Assembly (NCBI GenBank): GCA_963969395.1 | Contig: OZ017804.1 | Location: forward strand, 7,564,001-7,628,000 | Length of the DNA stretch: 64,000 bases | Source of the DNA: Pseudoscleropodium purum | Taxonomy: Eukaryota > Streptophyta > Bryopsida > Hypnales > Brachytheciaceae | Direction of reading: 5' to 3' | Shown: in pieces, positions 12,801-24,605 of the stretch | How the letters are laid out: every line of letters begins with the position of its first letter | Position numbering within the stretch: the stretch's first letter is position 1 | The notes under the pieces: generated by a model | What the model was told of the DNA's origin: nothing | Seen by the model: the letters and a program-made list of their open reading frames with translations, nothing else | The model's database searches: none | Program-made: the position numbers and the translations under genes

Positions 12801-15044
12801 ACAAAATTTCCACAATGATAGGAAATTGGGGGAGACCGTATTTGGAGTGGTGTATAAGGTACTAAATACCAATTTTCCATACCCATTAAGTTACACAATG
12901 GAGTTTTCATGTGAATATGCATTGAGTTTGAGATGTAGTTATTGCATATGTACAATTGCTATTCCATGTGTAACCCTCAGTCCTTTTTAAACTAATTGTA
13001 ACTTGAATGCTCTCCGCACATGTTAGTTCCCTATCACTAGGACCCGTGAAGCATCCTACATTACATGGCACTTCTCAATTTTAATTATTTCATCACTAGA
13101 GTGTTCAATCTAAGGGCACCTCCAGTAACAGCGAGTTACAATTAAATAGTACTCCGTAAATACTTTAAACTGTCTGCTGAGTGAATTAATATTTTACAAT
13201 TTTACTAAGTAGACATTGGAATGTGGCAGTGTGTGTTGCAAAACAGAAGTTGGGTGGCCATGAAGAAGTCTTAACCCGATGTCTTCACCATAGATCACTT
13301 TCTGAATGAAGTTGTGCTTTTCACGGGAGTCAGGCACAGAAACTTAGTGACTCTAAGAGGATGTTGCCTCCTTGACCAACAATGGCTGCAAGTTTACAAC
13401 TACATGCATAATCTCAATGTTTCCCAAGTTCTACTTGGTATGTAATGGCTGCAAGTTTACAACTACATGCATAATCTCAATGTTTCCCAAGTTCTACTTG
13501 GTATGTAATGGCTGCAAGTTTACAACTACATGCATAATCTCAATGTTTCCCAAGTTCTACTTGGTATGTAATCTCCTAGTCCAATTGAATTAGTAATATA
13601 CTTTTGCTCTCTTCTGCATGATGGTTCCATTCCAACTCCACACCAAGTGTAATTAAGGTAATAACATCCATAACTATCAAAATAAGCAATTCAATAGAAG
13701 TAAAAATAATCTTTTTTTAGAAAAATATATTTGCAGTATTAGCAACTGAAAATCATGAATTTAAAAAAAAAAATAGAATTTTTGGACAAGGCATCTAATT
13801 TCTATGAATTTTCAAAGTAGAACTCACTAGGACACCCTCAACTGCACTCTAGTAAATCTACTTTAGTTCTCACAACAAAATCTAAAAAATTCAAAGTCTA
13901 CCAATCACAATTAAGAACGGGTGATGGTTTCAAGGTACTCTTGGAGACAATTTAAAGACACTCTACTAGCTAGTTATGGGTACAATAATGGTTATGGATG
14001 TTGCTACCTTAATTGCAAACAAATTCCAAGTCCATATTTTCCCTTGTTGCCAGAGACAAAGGACCGTGTAGGCAGACGGTGGCTTGGCCTGTGTGGTTCA
14101 AGATTTTATTGGGCGTCGCTGAGGGTTTGCATTACTTGCATGAGTAAGCGCATCCAAAAATCATCCATTGGGACATCAAGGCAACAACTGTTTTTCTCGA
14201 CAAAAACTTTGACCCTAAAATTGGCGATTCCGCCTTTGCTCTCGCATTTCCAGATGGACAGAGTCATATTTCAGGGACTCCAGTGGTAAAAGCACGGTTA
14301 GTTAACCACTCTTTTTACCCATTCCTTGTGTGTAGTTTGCTAGACAGATCTCCATTGCACGATCAAGCAGTCAAGTTCACTCAATACCACCTCAATTCAT
14401 TTATTTACTGCATCAGGAGTTGTCAAGATCCAAGTCTTGGGCTCCAAAATGCCAGGGAGACTAGGGAGGTGATTCTTAAAAACTCTCTCCTAAGGATGAA
14501 GTTTTGGGAATTGGGGCCTCAAATTCCTAAGCAAGGATTTTGAGAGTTGGGGTCATTGATTCGTGCAAGGCTAGATTTGGGAAGAAATAGAGATTTCTGA
14601 CAGTTGGCACCCTTATTTTGTGGGGTTTAGGGTTCAGGATGTAGTTTTGATTGACATGCTCTGCTCATACATCATGTTTCTGAGTACGTGCAGTGGGTAC
14701 ATGGCACCGAAGTACGCAAAGTTTGGGGAATTGAGCAACAAAGTGGATGTCTACAGCTTTGGCATCTTGTGTTTGGAGATTATCAGTGGCCAACACAATT
14801 GGGATGTGAAGGGCAAAGGGTGTCTCCCCAAATGGGCCTGGCAACTGCACGAGGAAGACAGGCTTTTGGAATTTGTCAACCCTACACACTCCAGTTAACG
14901 GATGTCGAAGTTCGAGACGTGCAACAAGTGATCAAACTGTGTCTTGTGTGCTTACAGAACCATCCGAAAGAGTATCCAAGCATGCGTTGCATTGTGTCCA
15001 TCTTGCAAGGGGATATGGAATGGGATGGGCAAGTGCTGCAGTGA
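9815..15044 (+). pseudogene. Decayed tandem kinase gene (paralogue of 24606-29313)
   Basis: All six exons of the intact paralogue can be found in order, but the frame is broken many times. The lesions are: TGA at 10109-10111 (TGC in the other copy); a net 4-bp insertion near 10388; an extra T near 10537-10540; TAG at 11446-11448; the exon 2 acceptor changed from CAG to CAA at 11840; TGA at 12775-12777 in exon 3; TAA at 13272-13274 in exon 4; TAA at about 14145 in exon 5; and an extra AC near 14884-14889 in exon 6. The first kinase domain survives as one open stretch (10468-11448) and still shows HRDLKPLN and DFG. The second domain has HWD in place of HRD and GDSAF in the DFG region. A full-length product is not possible, though a truncated kinase from an internal start cannot be excluded. 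Confidence 0.85.
13381..13569 (+). repeat. Exact 3 x 63-bp tandem repeat spanning an exon end and splice donor
   Basis: Three identical 63-bp units (13381-13443, 13444-13506, 13507-13569), each starting AATGGCTGCAAG and ending CTACTTGGTATGT. The intact paralogue has one such unit at 28149-28211. The unit holds the last part of pseudogene exon 4 plus its 5' splice site (CTTG/GTATGT), so the donor is present three times. Perfect identity points to a recent expansion. Confidence 0.95.
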
Positions 15045-15677
15045 ACGGAAGTGGTTTTACCAGTCCACAAGGTTGCACAGATCGGTGGATTTCAGGACTC
15101 AGGAGTACTAGTAGTGTTTAACTTAGAGCATTTGTGGCAGCTCATCACATTAGAAGAGTTTTGGGGTGTCCAGAAGCGTGTTTCGGGCCTGTTCCCCCAC
15201 AGCTGTTCCCCGCAGCGAGGGGAACGGCCCACTGTCAAAAAAAAATAATCTCCAAATGCAAAAAAAAATTTAAAATTTAAATTAAAAAAATAAAATAAAA
15301 ATTTGGTCAATGATGTGGCAGGGTCTCGGCCACGTCAGACTACTACACTGAACCTGTTTCTTGCATTTGCAGGCTGTGATAACTCATAGGCATCAAGAGG
15401 CCCCAAAAATCTTTTAATGAATGGAGCTTGTTTTGACAACTTCATAAGAAATATGTGATTTCAATTTTGATAAATAAATATAAAAAATTTCAAGAATAAT
15501 GACTCAAACGACTAAAAAGATGGCCTATGATCACAAAATGAACTTCTAAATCCTTTCTTTTACAAGGTATGTTCTCTTTTTAGGATAGATGTTGTGCCTT
15601 GGGTATTTTTTCCACATAACTCAATGAAATGTAAGTAAGATGGTGGTTGTAAGGTAGAATCACCTATTTTCAACACT
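15045..15677. other. 3' flank of the kinase pseudogene with a GC-rich insertion
   Basis: Homology to the flank after 29313 resumes at about 15390 and runs to 15677. The stretch at about 15120-15370 has no counterpart in the other copy. It carries a GC-rich hairpin (15185-15230: GGGCC, T, GTTCCCC paired with GGGGAAC, GGCCC) followed by an A-rich tract. No gene is seen. Confidence 0.5.
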
Positions 15678-16326
15678 TTAACCCTTGAAGGACCAAAGTG
15701 CATTTTTTGACAACATAGCAATTTTGGGGTAGCTCACTATGAATGAAATTTTTCTTTTTTTCTTTGAAATTTTCATACAACAATGATAACATGTGTCCAA
15801 GGAGTAGCTTTAAGGCCCAACAATTTTCATAGCTTTTGACTATATGGTTAAAAAATTATTGCATGATATGTAATTTTCAATGCTCAATGGGTAGCCCAAA
15901 AATTTCTTTAAAAATCACTTTTTTCAAAAATAAAAATTTGAAATTGATTTTCTAGATTTTTATATGTGTGGAAAGCTTCGAACCATTCTACTTTGATTTA
16001 TGAGATGAAAGTTATGATGTGTTCTAGTTTGCTGGCAGCTATGGTTTCCCTACTCTAAAATAAACTTTGGAGTCCCCTTTATATAATCCAACTTTTAATC
16101 TTTATTGAAAAAAAATAAAAGTAGATGATTTAGATTGTATATAACTACATTTCAACTGTGGAATTGACATTTTTTAATTTTATAATTAAATTCTTATCAA
16201 TTTAGTATTCTGAATTGTTGTACAATCTCAAATGATCTTAAAATTTCAAGAATTTAACCAACTTGCCTTCAAGAATGATTTGGAGTGTTTATAGTGAAAA
16301 CATAATCCAAAATATATAGGGGAATG
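15678..16326 (-). mobile_element. TTAA-flanked miniature element, degraded copy
   Basis: It begins TTAACCCTTGAAGGACC and ends with a worn TATAGGGGAAT, both related to the ends of the element at 18813-19734, and its interior follows that element with deletions. The duplicated segment near 29630-29650 lacks it, so one flank copy preserves an approximate empty site. It has no coding capacity. Strand is given relative to the copies at 38113 and 40625. Confidence 0.65.
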
Positions 16327-17300
16327 TAGAATTAACACATGAGATTATATTGAAGACATTGGCAATTGAAAATCATGAATTTTCAAAAGGAAATTGATAC
16401 TTTTTTAAAGATGTATGAATGTACTATGAATTTGTAAAGTTCAAGCACATGGTATGCCTAAGTTATGTTTTGCATTCATGTATATAAGATGTACATTTTG
16501 AACTTCCTAAAGAATATAATATAAGCTTCTTGTGATTTTGGTAGGACAAAGGGATGATTAGGCTTTGTAACCATACAAAATCCCTTAATTTTCTAATATG
16601 GGGAGCACATTTAGGGAGGGCTTGAACTATGAACAAGCAATGTTGAAGGCAAAAACAACAAAATCCACTCCAAAAACAATTTTCTTACAAACCTAACTTA
16701 GAAACCCTTGTGTATGAGGCATTTGATATCCATTCCTATCCCTACTCACTTCCAATGAAGGCACAAACATCATAATCCATTGTACACTTTCCAAACTAGT
16801 ACAACCCCATCTATCACCCTTGTGCCCTATTTTTTAATTTGGAAGGACTAGATTTAGGACGTTGGGGTGCTTAGGGGTTAATAGAGAATACATTTGGATG
16901 ACCATTGCATCAATATTTAAGGAAAATAAACTTTCAGTAGAGATTTAGTTTTAGGAATTTTTTAGAAAAAAAAATCTTATATAATATAGGGGAGTATTCA
17001 AAGTTATTTCTAGCTCTACAATGTATTTTTCCACTTCAAAAATTTGTAACTAATTATAAAATATCAATATTTAAAAACCATGCATTTAAAAAAAATCAAT
17101 TTTTATTAAAAATTAATATAATATAGGGATTCCAAAATTAAGACATCCATGGTTTCTAATAAACACTTTTAACTACCTCCCAAGTCAAGCAACTAAATTC
17201 ATCGTACACTTCAGTCTTCAACCCCTTAACGACTCAATCCTTTTTTCTTTTCTTTTTTTGCACATTTTGGCTGAAACCTTTTTACAAAAATATCATTTAC
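16327..17300. other. AT-rich intergenic DNA, no gene seen
   Basis: The first part (to about 16500) is still homologous to 29650-29835. The rest is AT-rich with many short frames and no recognisable domain. Confidence 0.6.
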
Positions 17301-17309
17301 TGGAATGTC

Positions 17310-18019
17310 AAGAAATTGGTCATTAAGGAAAGTTTTCTCTTCAAGATTCAAGTATTAGATTGGATGAATGAAAAGTTTGCTAGACTAAACAATGCCTGGA
17401 AATGCTCTGTTCATTGTGCAAAATATGGACATGGGAGTGCTTCAGGGTTAGGAGGTGTGAAAACCTCAATACTTCAGTCACTACCACAAGACTTGGATCT
17501 TCTAGGAGACTAGAGCATACTCAGTCTATCATTGGATCTAATATTCCTACATCATTTTATAAGTATAGAATGGTATGGAACGTTCTTTGAGGAGCTTCAC
17601 TCTGGCGAATCTGCATCGCTCAAAATCAGCAAGTTTTTGCAAGTGAGCGGTGGAATATTGTTTGCCTTCAGAAAGCCCTTTGGGATTCCCTTAAATCAAT
17701 TCAGGGCAAGCAGAGCTTATAAAAGTCAGGAATGCAGCTTGTCGTCGTAAGTCCCAAAATACAAATAGAATTTGGAGGAATTTTGATACTATCTAAAACC
17801 GAAAACCCCCCGATGTGCTTGCCACTGACTGGTGGGGTGAGATGATCAGCTGGAACAGGCACAGGCCCTGCTCTGTATTTGTTTATGCAGTTTCTGGTCT
17901 CTTTTGTCTAGCCTCTCAAGTTGGCTGTTGTGTATCTAATGTTTTGCAATCGATTCCCATTTGTTTAAAACAAAACAAAACAAAAAACAAAAACAAAAAC
18001 AAAACAAAAAAACAAAAAC
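17310..18019 (+). mobile_element. Possible retroposon 3' end with an A-rich tail
   Basis: A GC-richer island in AT-rich DNA that ends in a (CAAAA)n-like tract at 17966-18019. This resembles the 3' end and tail of a non-LTR retroposon. Short open stretches at 17402-17750 and 17815-17950 have no domain I can identify and are broken by stops. No target-site duplication was established, so an unrelated low-complexity tract remains possible. Confidence 0.3.
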
Positions 18020-18049
18020 CTCCCAATGCTTGGGATTCACAAATAGAAA

Positions 18050-18250
18050 GGCAAATTCAAGATTTTTAACCTTCGAACTCTATCCAAAGGTAAGAGTTTT
18101 GAGGATTGGATCTTCAAATCTAAACTATGAGTTTCAAGAGCTAGGGCATTTGATTCCTATTCAACGTGGGCTAAAATAGGAATGAAGCAAAGAATTTGGA
18201 CTGTTTATAGTATTGGTTAGCTCTATCAACCCTATTTGAGATTCCACCAA
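18050..18250 (+). repeat. Dispersed repeat shared with 35325-35530
   Basis: The sequence around CTCTATCCAAAGGTAAGAG, the phrase AGCTAGGGCATTTGAT and the following CTATTTGAGATTC recur in the same order at 35325-35530. A shorter related stretch seems to lie in the last intron of both kinase copies (about 14490-14570 and 28715-28800). Confidence 0.5.
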
Positions 18251-18812
18251 ATTCAAGTTTTGAGTTTGATTGATGTGAACCACCATATTCATTCATCTAT
18301 TAAAAAGATGAAAATATAAACATTAGGCATCAAATTACAAGTCTAGAAGTACTAATACTCCAAAATAAACCAAAACAATTCATTAGTGAATTTTTCATTA
18401 GATTGTAGTAGAAACTTGGGATGTTAGGGTGAAATGTTAAAAAATGCTACTAGAAGGAAATGAAGGCAAAATTCTAGGGGAAAATAGGGATTTAAGTTAC
18501 TCTACCAAATTTTGTTTAATATCTTTATTCAATTTTTTGTGAGTGTATTTTGAGGGCAATATTGTGATTGTGGGCATAAAAAATATGAATTGCAAAAGAT
18601 TGGGCTAGGAGAATGTAAAGAACAATTTTTTGAGTAGGTTTTAATGTTTCATGGAAGAATATGGGTGAAAAACAAAGAATTTTGAGGTCAAATGGGAAGT
18701 TGCTTGAGAAGATGAAAAATTTAGAGATGAAAAAATGGATTGCCAATTTTGGTAGGCAATAGCAAGAGCATGGCAGCTTAGATGGAGTTGAAAATTAATG
18801 GGAAGATGCACC

Positions 18813-19734
18813 TTAACCCCTAAAGGACCGGACTGCGTTTTTTGGTTATATAGAATTTTTGGGCAGGTCATTGTGACCAAAAATTTCCATATTTTAGGCG
18901 ATAATTTTAATATAAGGTGTGGACAAGGAATATCTTTCATATGCAACAAATTTCATGACATTTGGAAATAGGAGTCAAAAGTTATGGCCCAATATGTTGT
19001 TTGTTTCTCAACTCAGGCAATCCGGGCAGATCTGAAAAATTCACTTTTTCCAAAAATAAAAATTTGAAATTGATTTTCTATTTTTATATATGTGTGGAAA
19101 ACTTTGAATAATTCCATTTCAATCAATGAGTAAAAAATTATGAGGAATTTTAGTTTGCAGGCATTTATGGATTTTGTACTCTAAAATAAACTTTGAAGTT
19201 GTTTATTTCACTCAATTTTTAATAGTTTTTACTCATAGGATGTACATTGTTTATAAAAACATTACAACCATTGGGATTGACATTTTTCAATTCCATAATT
19301 AAATTCTTAACAATTTAGTATTTTGAATCATTCTCTATCTCTTTCTACTTACTATTTTTTCCCTATATGTTGTACAATTTCAAATGACTTGAAAATTTTG
19401 AAGCACGTAAACAACTGGCTTAGAAAAATGAATCCAAAGAAGCACCACCATTTTGAACATTTTTTCATAGAAAAGTGAGCTTGTAAAGTGCAGCTGCCCG
19501 GTTTTTCGCAGGGTTAAAAAAAGGATTTTTGTCAATTCAAATGCTAAAATCTTGCAATCCACATAGTGGAAAGTTCTGAAATTTTTTCTACATTTTTTCA
19601 AATCAGTGTTCTACAAGATCCTATGGTTATATGTGTCAAAAAAAGTTTCTTTTTAAAAATTTGGTACTTATACTAAAAATGGCAGTTTTTGAGCAGTTTC
19701 AAGGAAAACATAATCATGGAACTTTAGGGGTTAA
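18813..19734 (-). mobile_element. TTAA-flanked miniature element, 922 bp
   Basis: The ends are TTAACCCCTAAAG (18813-18825) and its exact inverse CTTTAGGGGTTAA (19722-19734). The TTAA on each side fits a target duplication, and the inverted ends then start with CCCC. The interior has no long reading frame and is homologous, inverted, to 38113-39047. TTAA specificity and C-rich termini are typical of the piggyBac superfamily; that assignment is inference. Confidence 0.7.
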
Positions 19735-21900
19735 AGTTAACTTCTTTCAAAGTCTAGGCTCAACCCATTTAGAGCACATATGAGGCAGTAGAGACCAATT
19801 TAGTAAGAAGAGATCAATTGCTACCACCAAGGAAGACTATCAACTTTGGCAAGTGATTGGAAGAGAACAGTGTAACCAAATGACTAGAATTTTAGAGAGG
19901 ATGAAGATGGAAAATTTGACTTTCCAAAAAGCTAAAACTAACTCAGTTTGGAGCATGGATAAGGCAATGGTAGTTGTTTTTGTAGTAGAAAATTATTTGT
20001 TGTCTCTAAAAAGAGCCCCATTTGAGGTTTTGTGTAATTTTTGTTTTTTTATATTTGAATAGTTGCTATTTTCATTGCACATTGTTATGAGAAAAGTTAT
20101 AGGTGCAATGCATACTGAGTTTAAGGTGTTTTGTGTAATAGAAAGTGCATGAAGAGTGAGTTTATTTTTTAGGATTTTAGGGCAAGGACAAAAGCATTGC
20201 CCAAATTGAATTAAAATTAGAGTTGAACTTGTGTGAATGATCAAATGTGAAAATTGTTAATTTGTTCAAAGAGATTTTGAAAATGTTTAAAATTGGATCT
20301 AGGAACTTGGTAAGGTGCATGGATCAATGCATGGTTAGATTTAGAAGTTTTGTATGAGAGAGTTGTCTAGTGATTAGTCTTTAAGGTCCAATTTAGCTCA
20401 TTTAGGATCCATATTAAGTGTTTTTATTGTAGTTTTGGTATAAGAGACCTCTTAGAATATGGAGTAAGATGATTTTGTGAATTTAAGATAGATATTTTGG
20501 ATTATTTTTGTGGTGTTGTCCTTGTTTCATTTAAATTCATTTAATTAAAAATTACTAAAAATATTATAGAGTCCATTGCTTGGAGGCACCAAGTAAGGTT
20601 CATACACTCTCTACAAGCCAATTTTAGGTTATTTTTGGCAATTAAGGTGAAAATCTCTTATAATTGACATGGTTTTGAAATTGAATATCACAACCTCTAT
20701 TCCAAAATTAACATTTGCAATTGTTTTTTTAATTTAGTAGCAAGACTTTGAATATTAACCAAACATGCTCTAAAATCACTATGAATTGTTTCTATTTTTT
20801 TAATTTTATTTTGATGGTACTAATACAACATTTGATATTTGAAATAAACAAAAACAAAAATAGTGAAAAAGCTCATAGAAAAGCTTACACTATATAAGGT
20901 GCAAGTATTTCTTCACCATTTACAGTGACACAAATGAAGACATGAATCAAGGCTTTTAGTACTAAAGGTCAAACAATCCTAGTATAATGGTCAAAGGAAT
21001 ATGTATTACAAACTTTAATTGTTGTACAAGAAGAAGCTAAATTATGAAAGAAAGGGCAAAAGTCCAACTTAACCTATTTAATCAATCATTATAGTTATCA
21101 CATATACGGAGTAGCTTTACAAATAGGGGCAACTACATTTACATTGTCACAATAGTACTAATACTGCAAAATTTCACTACTATAATTAAATGACCTCCAT
21201 TTTGCCGCCTATGCAACTTAGATGCTTTCAAATTTTTTTCCATCTCTCATACCACCACAACCACATCAAAAACACTGATACACAACAACTTTCAAAAACC
21301 AAATTCCAAGTACTCAAAATAAATAGGAAAAGATTCAATTATCACAATATCACCTAAAGGATTGAGTTCTTCTACAGTAGTTTGACTTCCAATTCATGAA
21401 TGCTTTTTCATTTTTTTAAGCCAGTGCTTCTCACAATATCTAAAGGGACAATTTCCATTGTCTTTAATGAATCCTTTAAGGGTTAAAGTAATGAAGCCAT
21501 GACAATCACCAAACACTTTCATCTATAACAACTGAAATGGAATTTATTTGTCACCACAATGAAACTGTGATAGAACCACCCATTCCTAACGAAGGAGCCA
21601 TATCCAACATGTAGGATGCAACCATATTTCCAATCAAGGCGGGAATAAATTTCCAACCAAAGCATAGAATGTTTTTTTCTCTCCTTTTCAAAATTCACTT
21701 AGAACTAATCAAGTCATGACACATATTCCAAAGTGGCGATCAGGAAAGTAATTCTTGAATGATCAGAACTAGAAGACTCATCATATTGGGTATGGCTTTA
21801 GACTAGTTGACTTCCAAAATTCATAGTAATTTCAATTCAAAACATAAAACTACCAAAAAATTTACAATCCCCATATATTCTATCTTCCAACATGACAGAA
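19735..21900. other. AT-rich intergenic DNA with a dispersed repeat
   Basis: No gene is seen. About 20600-21400 is homologous to 49190-49400 joined to 51850-52330, a dispersed repeat interrupted in the second place. A TTAA-type end (CTTTAAGGGTTAA, about 21473-21485) stands alone without a partner that I could find. Confidence 0.5.
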
Positions 21901-22049
21901 AATTTAAATTGCTTTATTATGCTCTAGAACATATGTCCAATCGCTGAAGTGGTAGACTATGGGTGGTTCTACCATATCTGCTGCCACACGACCCAGTCTA
22001 CCACCAAAAAAACCCTGAAAAAAAAGGGAATGCTCCAAGACAGAATCAA

Positions 22050-22469
22050 AGGCAGCTTCGTGGCTGCCGTCCCTTGCACCAAGGGTCATGGATGGCCGCA
22101 GCAATGCATTCCGACAATTCCCCGACTAAGCGCGTCTTATTTGAGCACCACTCCGGAATTTGGTGGGGAAATGCTTTCCGACAGCAGCTGGCTGGGTTCT
22201 TCACTTTTCCTGAGAGTGGCGTTCAGCCAGGATTTCAGCTGTAGGTGATCAAGAGCTCGAAGCTCTGGTGAAAATTCTTGTTGCAGAAGCTCAAGATCGA
22301 CGTCTTCTCCTCTTCCGATTACTTAGTTTAAGGCGTGGCGCATGCAGTGGTGTCCAAATGAACTACCTCGGGCTTCACTCTGGATACCGACAGACATGCT
22401 GCTGAAGGCTCTTTGCACTGAATGCTTCTTCCAGATTTCATGGTATTTTCTCTCTCTCTCCCTCTCCCT

Positions 22470-22500
<31 letters not shown>

Positions 22501-24605
22501 AATTTCTCCAAGGTGTTATGTCTTTCTGTTGCGAAAGTCTGTTATGAGTCCCGTAGCTTCTATTGAGCAAATAGTTGAACAGCCAAGCGCGCTGAAGGCC
22601 GTATTCTGGATGACTTGTAATATAACCCTAGCTGTACGCATCAGGATGAGCAGAGAGAATTTTTTGCCTTTAGATCGTCTAATTGATCGTGTCGTGTATC
22701 AAACACCCTAATTCTGGCTTCCCACCCACACTGATTGTCCTAATAGTGAGGAGGTGGTGGTGAAATTAGAGTCACCTTGAAAATTTAAGTCACCAATTTA
22801 TTTGGTATCAAATACTATATATACTAGTATTTCAATCTGCAGTACTTCAGTAGAGTGTGACTTTGATAAACTGGTGTCACACGCACTGGTAGAAATCGCA
22901 GTCCAGATGATGACGAGTCGTCACTGCAGCTTCACGTGTGAGTTATGAACAGTGCTGACCGATCGGAGTTTTTTAAATACAAAGAAGCCAAAGATTACTA
23001 CGAAGGGTCCGCCTATCTGTCCACCGGGCTTCCTGAGTGCCCAGGATAGCGTTTTAAGAGAGAGCTCCTCAACGGACACGGACACCGACAGACTGTGTTG
23101 CCATTTTTGCACACCCCTCGCGCTGTGCCACAATGGAAACCCTCGAACTTTGGAAGAAGTAGCGGTCAAGTTCCACCCAGATGAATTAAATTAAACCAGC
23201 CGATCCTTCCAGTTTGATTTTCTTTCTTGCCAGCCAAAATTTTAACCCAGCCTATGAAAATCAAACACTGGTGGTCATTCAGGCTCATTTCATGTGAGAA
23301 AGGTTGCTCGTCCATATTGACCAGTGTAGCTAATAAGGAGAATTGAATGATAATTAATGGATTCCCTGCCTCTATGTGTAACTAATCAACGCGTCGAAGG
23401 ATCATGCACTGCTGAGATCTTTGGCGTTTATTACCGACACATGGAAGATACGATTCCACCGACTCATGACAGCCGTGGTAATATGAATAACCTTGCTGTG
23501 TTAATACTTCTTTCAAATTTGGTGAATTGTATCGACTCCGGGGAGCCACAGACTCCGGAATTAGTTCGGCACTTTGAAGTGCAGAAGAGACAAGTCTCTC
23601 TTTAGAGGCGAACGCATCTTGTGAACGTTTCATTCTTCTGAGTTCACATGCCTTCAAAGGCTCAAGGACAACCCCTTCCTGAAACTAGAATGTCCACTTT
23701 GGAAGCTACTAGTCAATAGTGATATGATTTTGATGTCCTGTAAAAATGTAGGGCATGATCTCTTCTCTCTATTGGGAGATTTTGGTCCTTCCTTGAAAGT
23801 TTCGTACTCAATTTTGTTTCTATGTTACACTTTATTACCTTCCTTGAAGATTAGTAGATGACTTTTGGGGAACTGCACTATATATGGAAGTAAACACCTC
23901 TAGCCATTTGAGCACTTAGTGGTTAAGCTCCATATGATGTATTTTAGCAACAACCAAGCTACCCTCCTGGATCGGCAGATACGCAGATAGGATCTTGCCA
24001 AAGAGGGGCAATCACAATTGAAATCTAGTGCGGTAGACTATACTACTCGCGGAACTTTACACAGATTAAGTCTGGCTTACGAAAATGTATAGAGCCATGG
24101 AGTGTTGAATTTTAGTTTAACGACCTTACTCGATCTAGTTTTGATTATCATGTATGAGTTTCTTTCACAACTTCAAAGTGGGAATTTGAATTCCAGTACA
24201 AGTGACAGCAGCTAAGCCCAATTCCATTCAGAGATGACTGGTCATACGCATATGCTCGAGTCATCCCTCCTAGTGTCTGCTAGATCAATTGCTGTCAATA
24301 CGAGGGGTCAGTACAGGTGAAGGGATGAGGTCCCTCGTGGTTGTTGTATCCTTGAGGTTACATTTTCCATCGTCTGCTTTGCTCCCAGTCCTTCAGGTAT
24401 TTGCACAAGACTCACTAACATGTTCACTAATTATGCGGTGTGGTCTGCAGTTAAGACGTCTTGTCGGGAGTCGAATGTTAGGGCACTGCATGCAGGCGAC
24501 GAACGCCTCTTCCAATTAATCGAGAAAAAGCCGGGGATTTTAGGGTGCTACGTCTGAATTTGTCTTTAAGACTGCTCGCTTGAGTTGCTGACCATCTAGT
24601 GATCA
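22050..24605 (+). promoter_or_regulatory. Upstream region and probable leader of the tandem kinase gene
   Basis: This interval lies directly upstream of the intact gene and is partly conserved in the paralogous segment. It contains a long pyrimidine tract (22448-22500), of the kind common in plant promoters and leaders, and a TATATATGG sequence near 23880. The transcription start cannot be fixed from sequence; leader introns are possible. Confidence 0.4.
22448..22500. repeat. CT/CCTCTC microsatellite
   Basis: An uninterrupted run of CT and CCCTCT units. The homologous place in copy 1 (about 8300-8340) is only moderately pyrimidine-rich, so the expansion is specific to copy 2. Confidence 0.9.

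Larger units (their letters stand above)
7795..16500 (+). repeat. Copy 1 of a diverged segmental duplication (partner 22050-29835)
   Basis: Homology to 22050-29835 begins near 7796 (GCAGCTTCG...TTGCACCAA), runs through about 2 kb of 5' flank, all six kinase exons and their introns, and continues about 1.4 kb past the coding end. Introns and flanks match as well as exons, so this is duplication of genomic DNA and not retroposition. Copy 1 lacks about 360 bp found at 23525-23880 and has gained a TTAA-flanked element at 15678-16326. Confidence 0.85.

Noticed and set aside
13372..13593. Frame with three identical 21-residue repeats
   Set aside because: It is the out-of-frame reading of the 63-bp triplication in the kinase pseudogene and not a repeat protein.
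21473..21485. Single TTAA-type element end
   Set aside because: No partner end at a fitting distance and no interior homology, so it may be chance.
22323..22566. Ser/Leu and Arg/Glu repeat frames on both strands
   Set aside because: Both are translations of the CT microsatellite.
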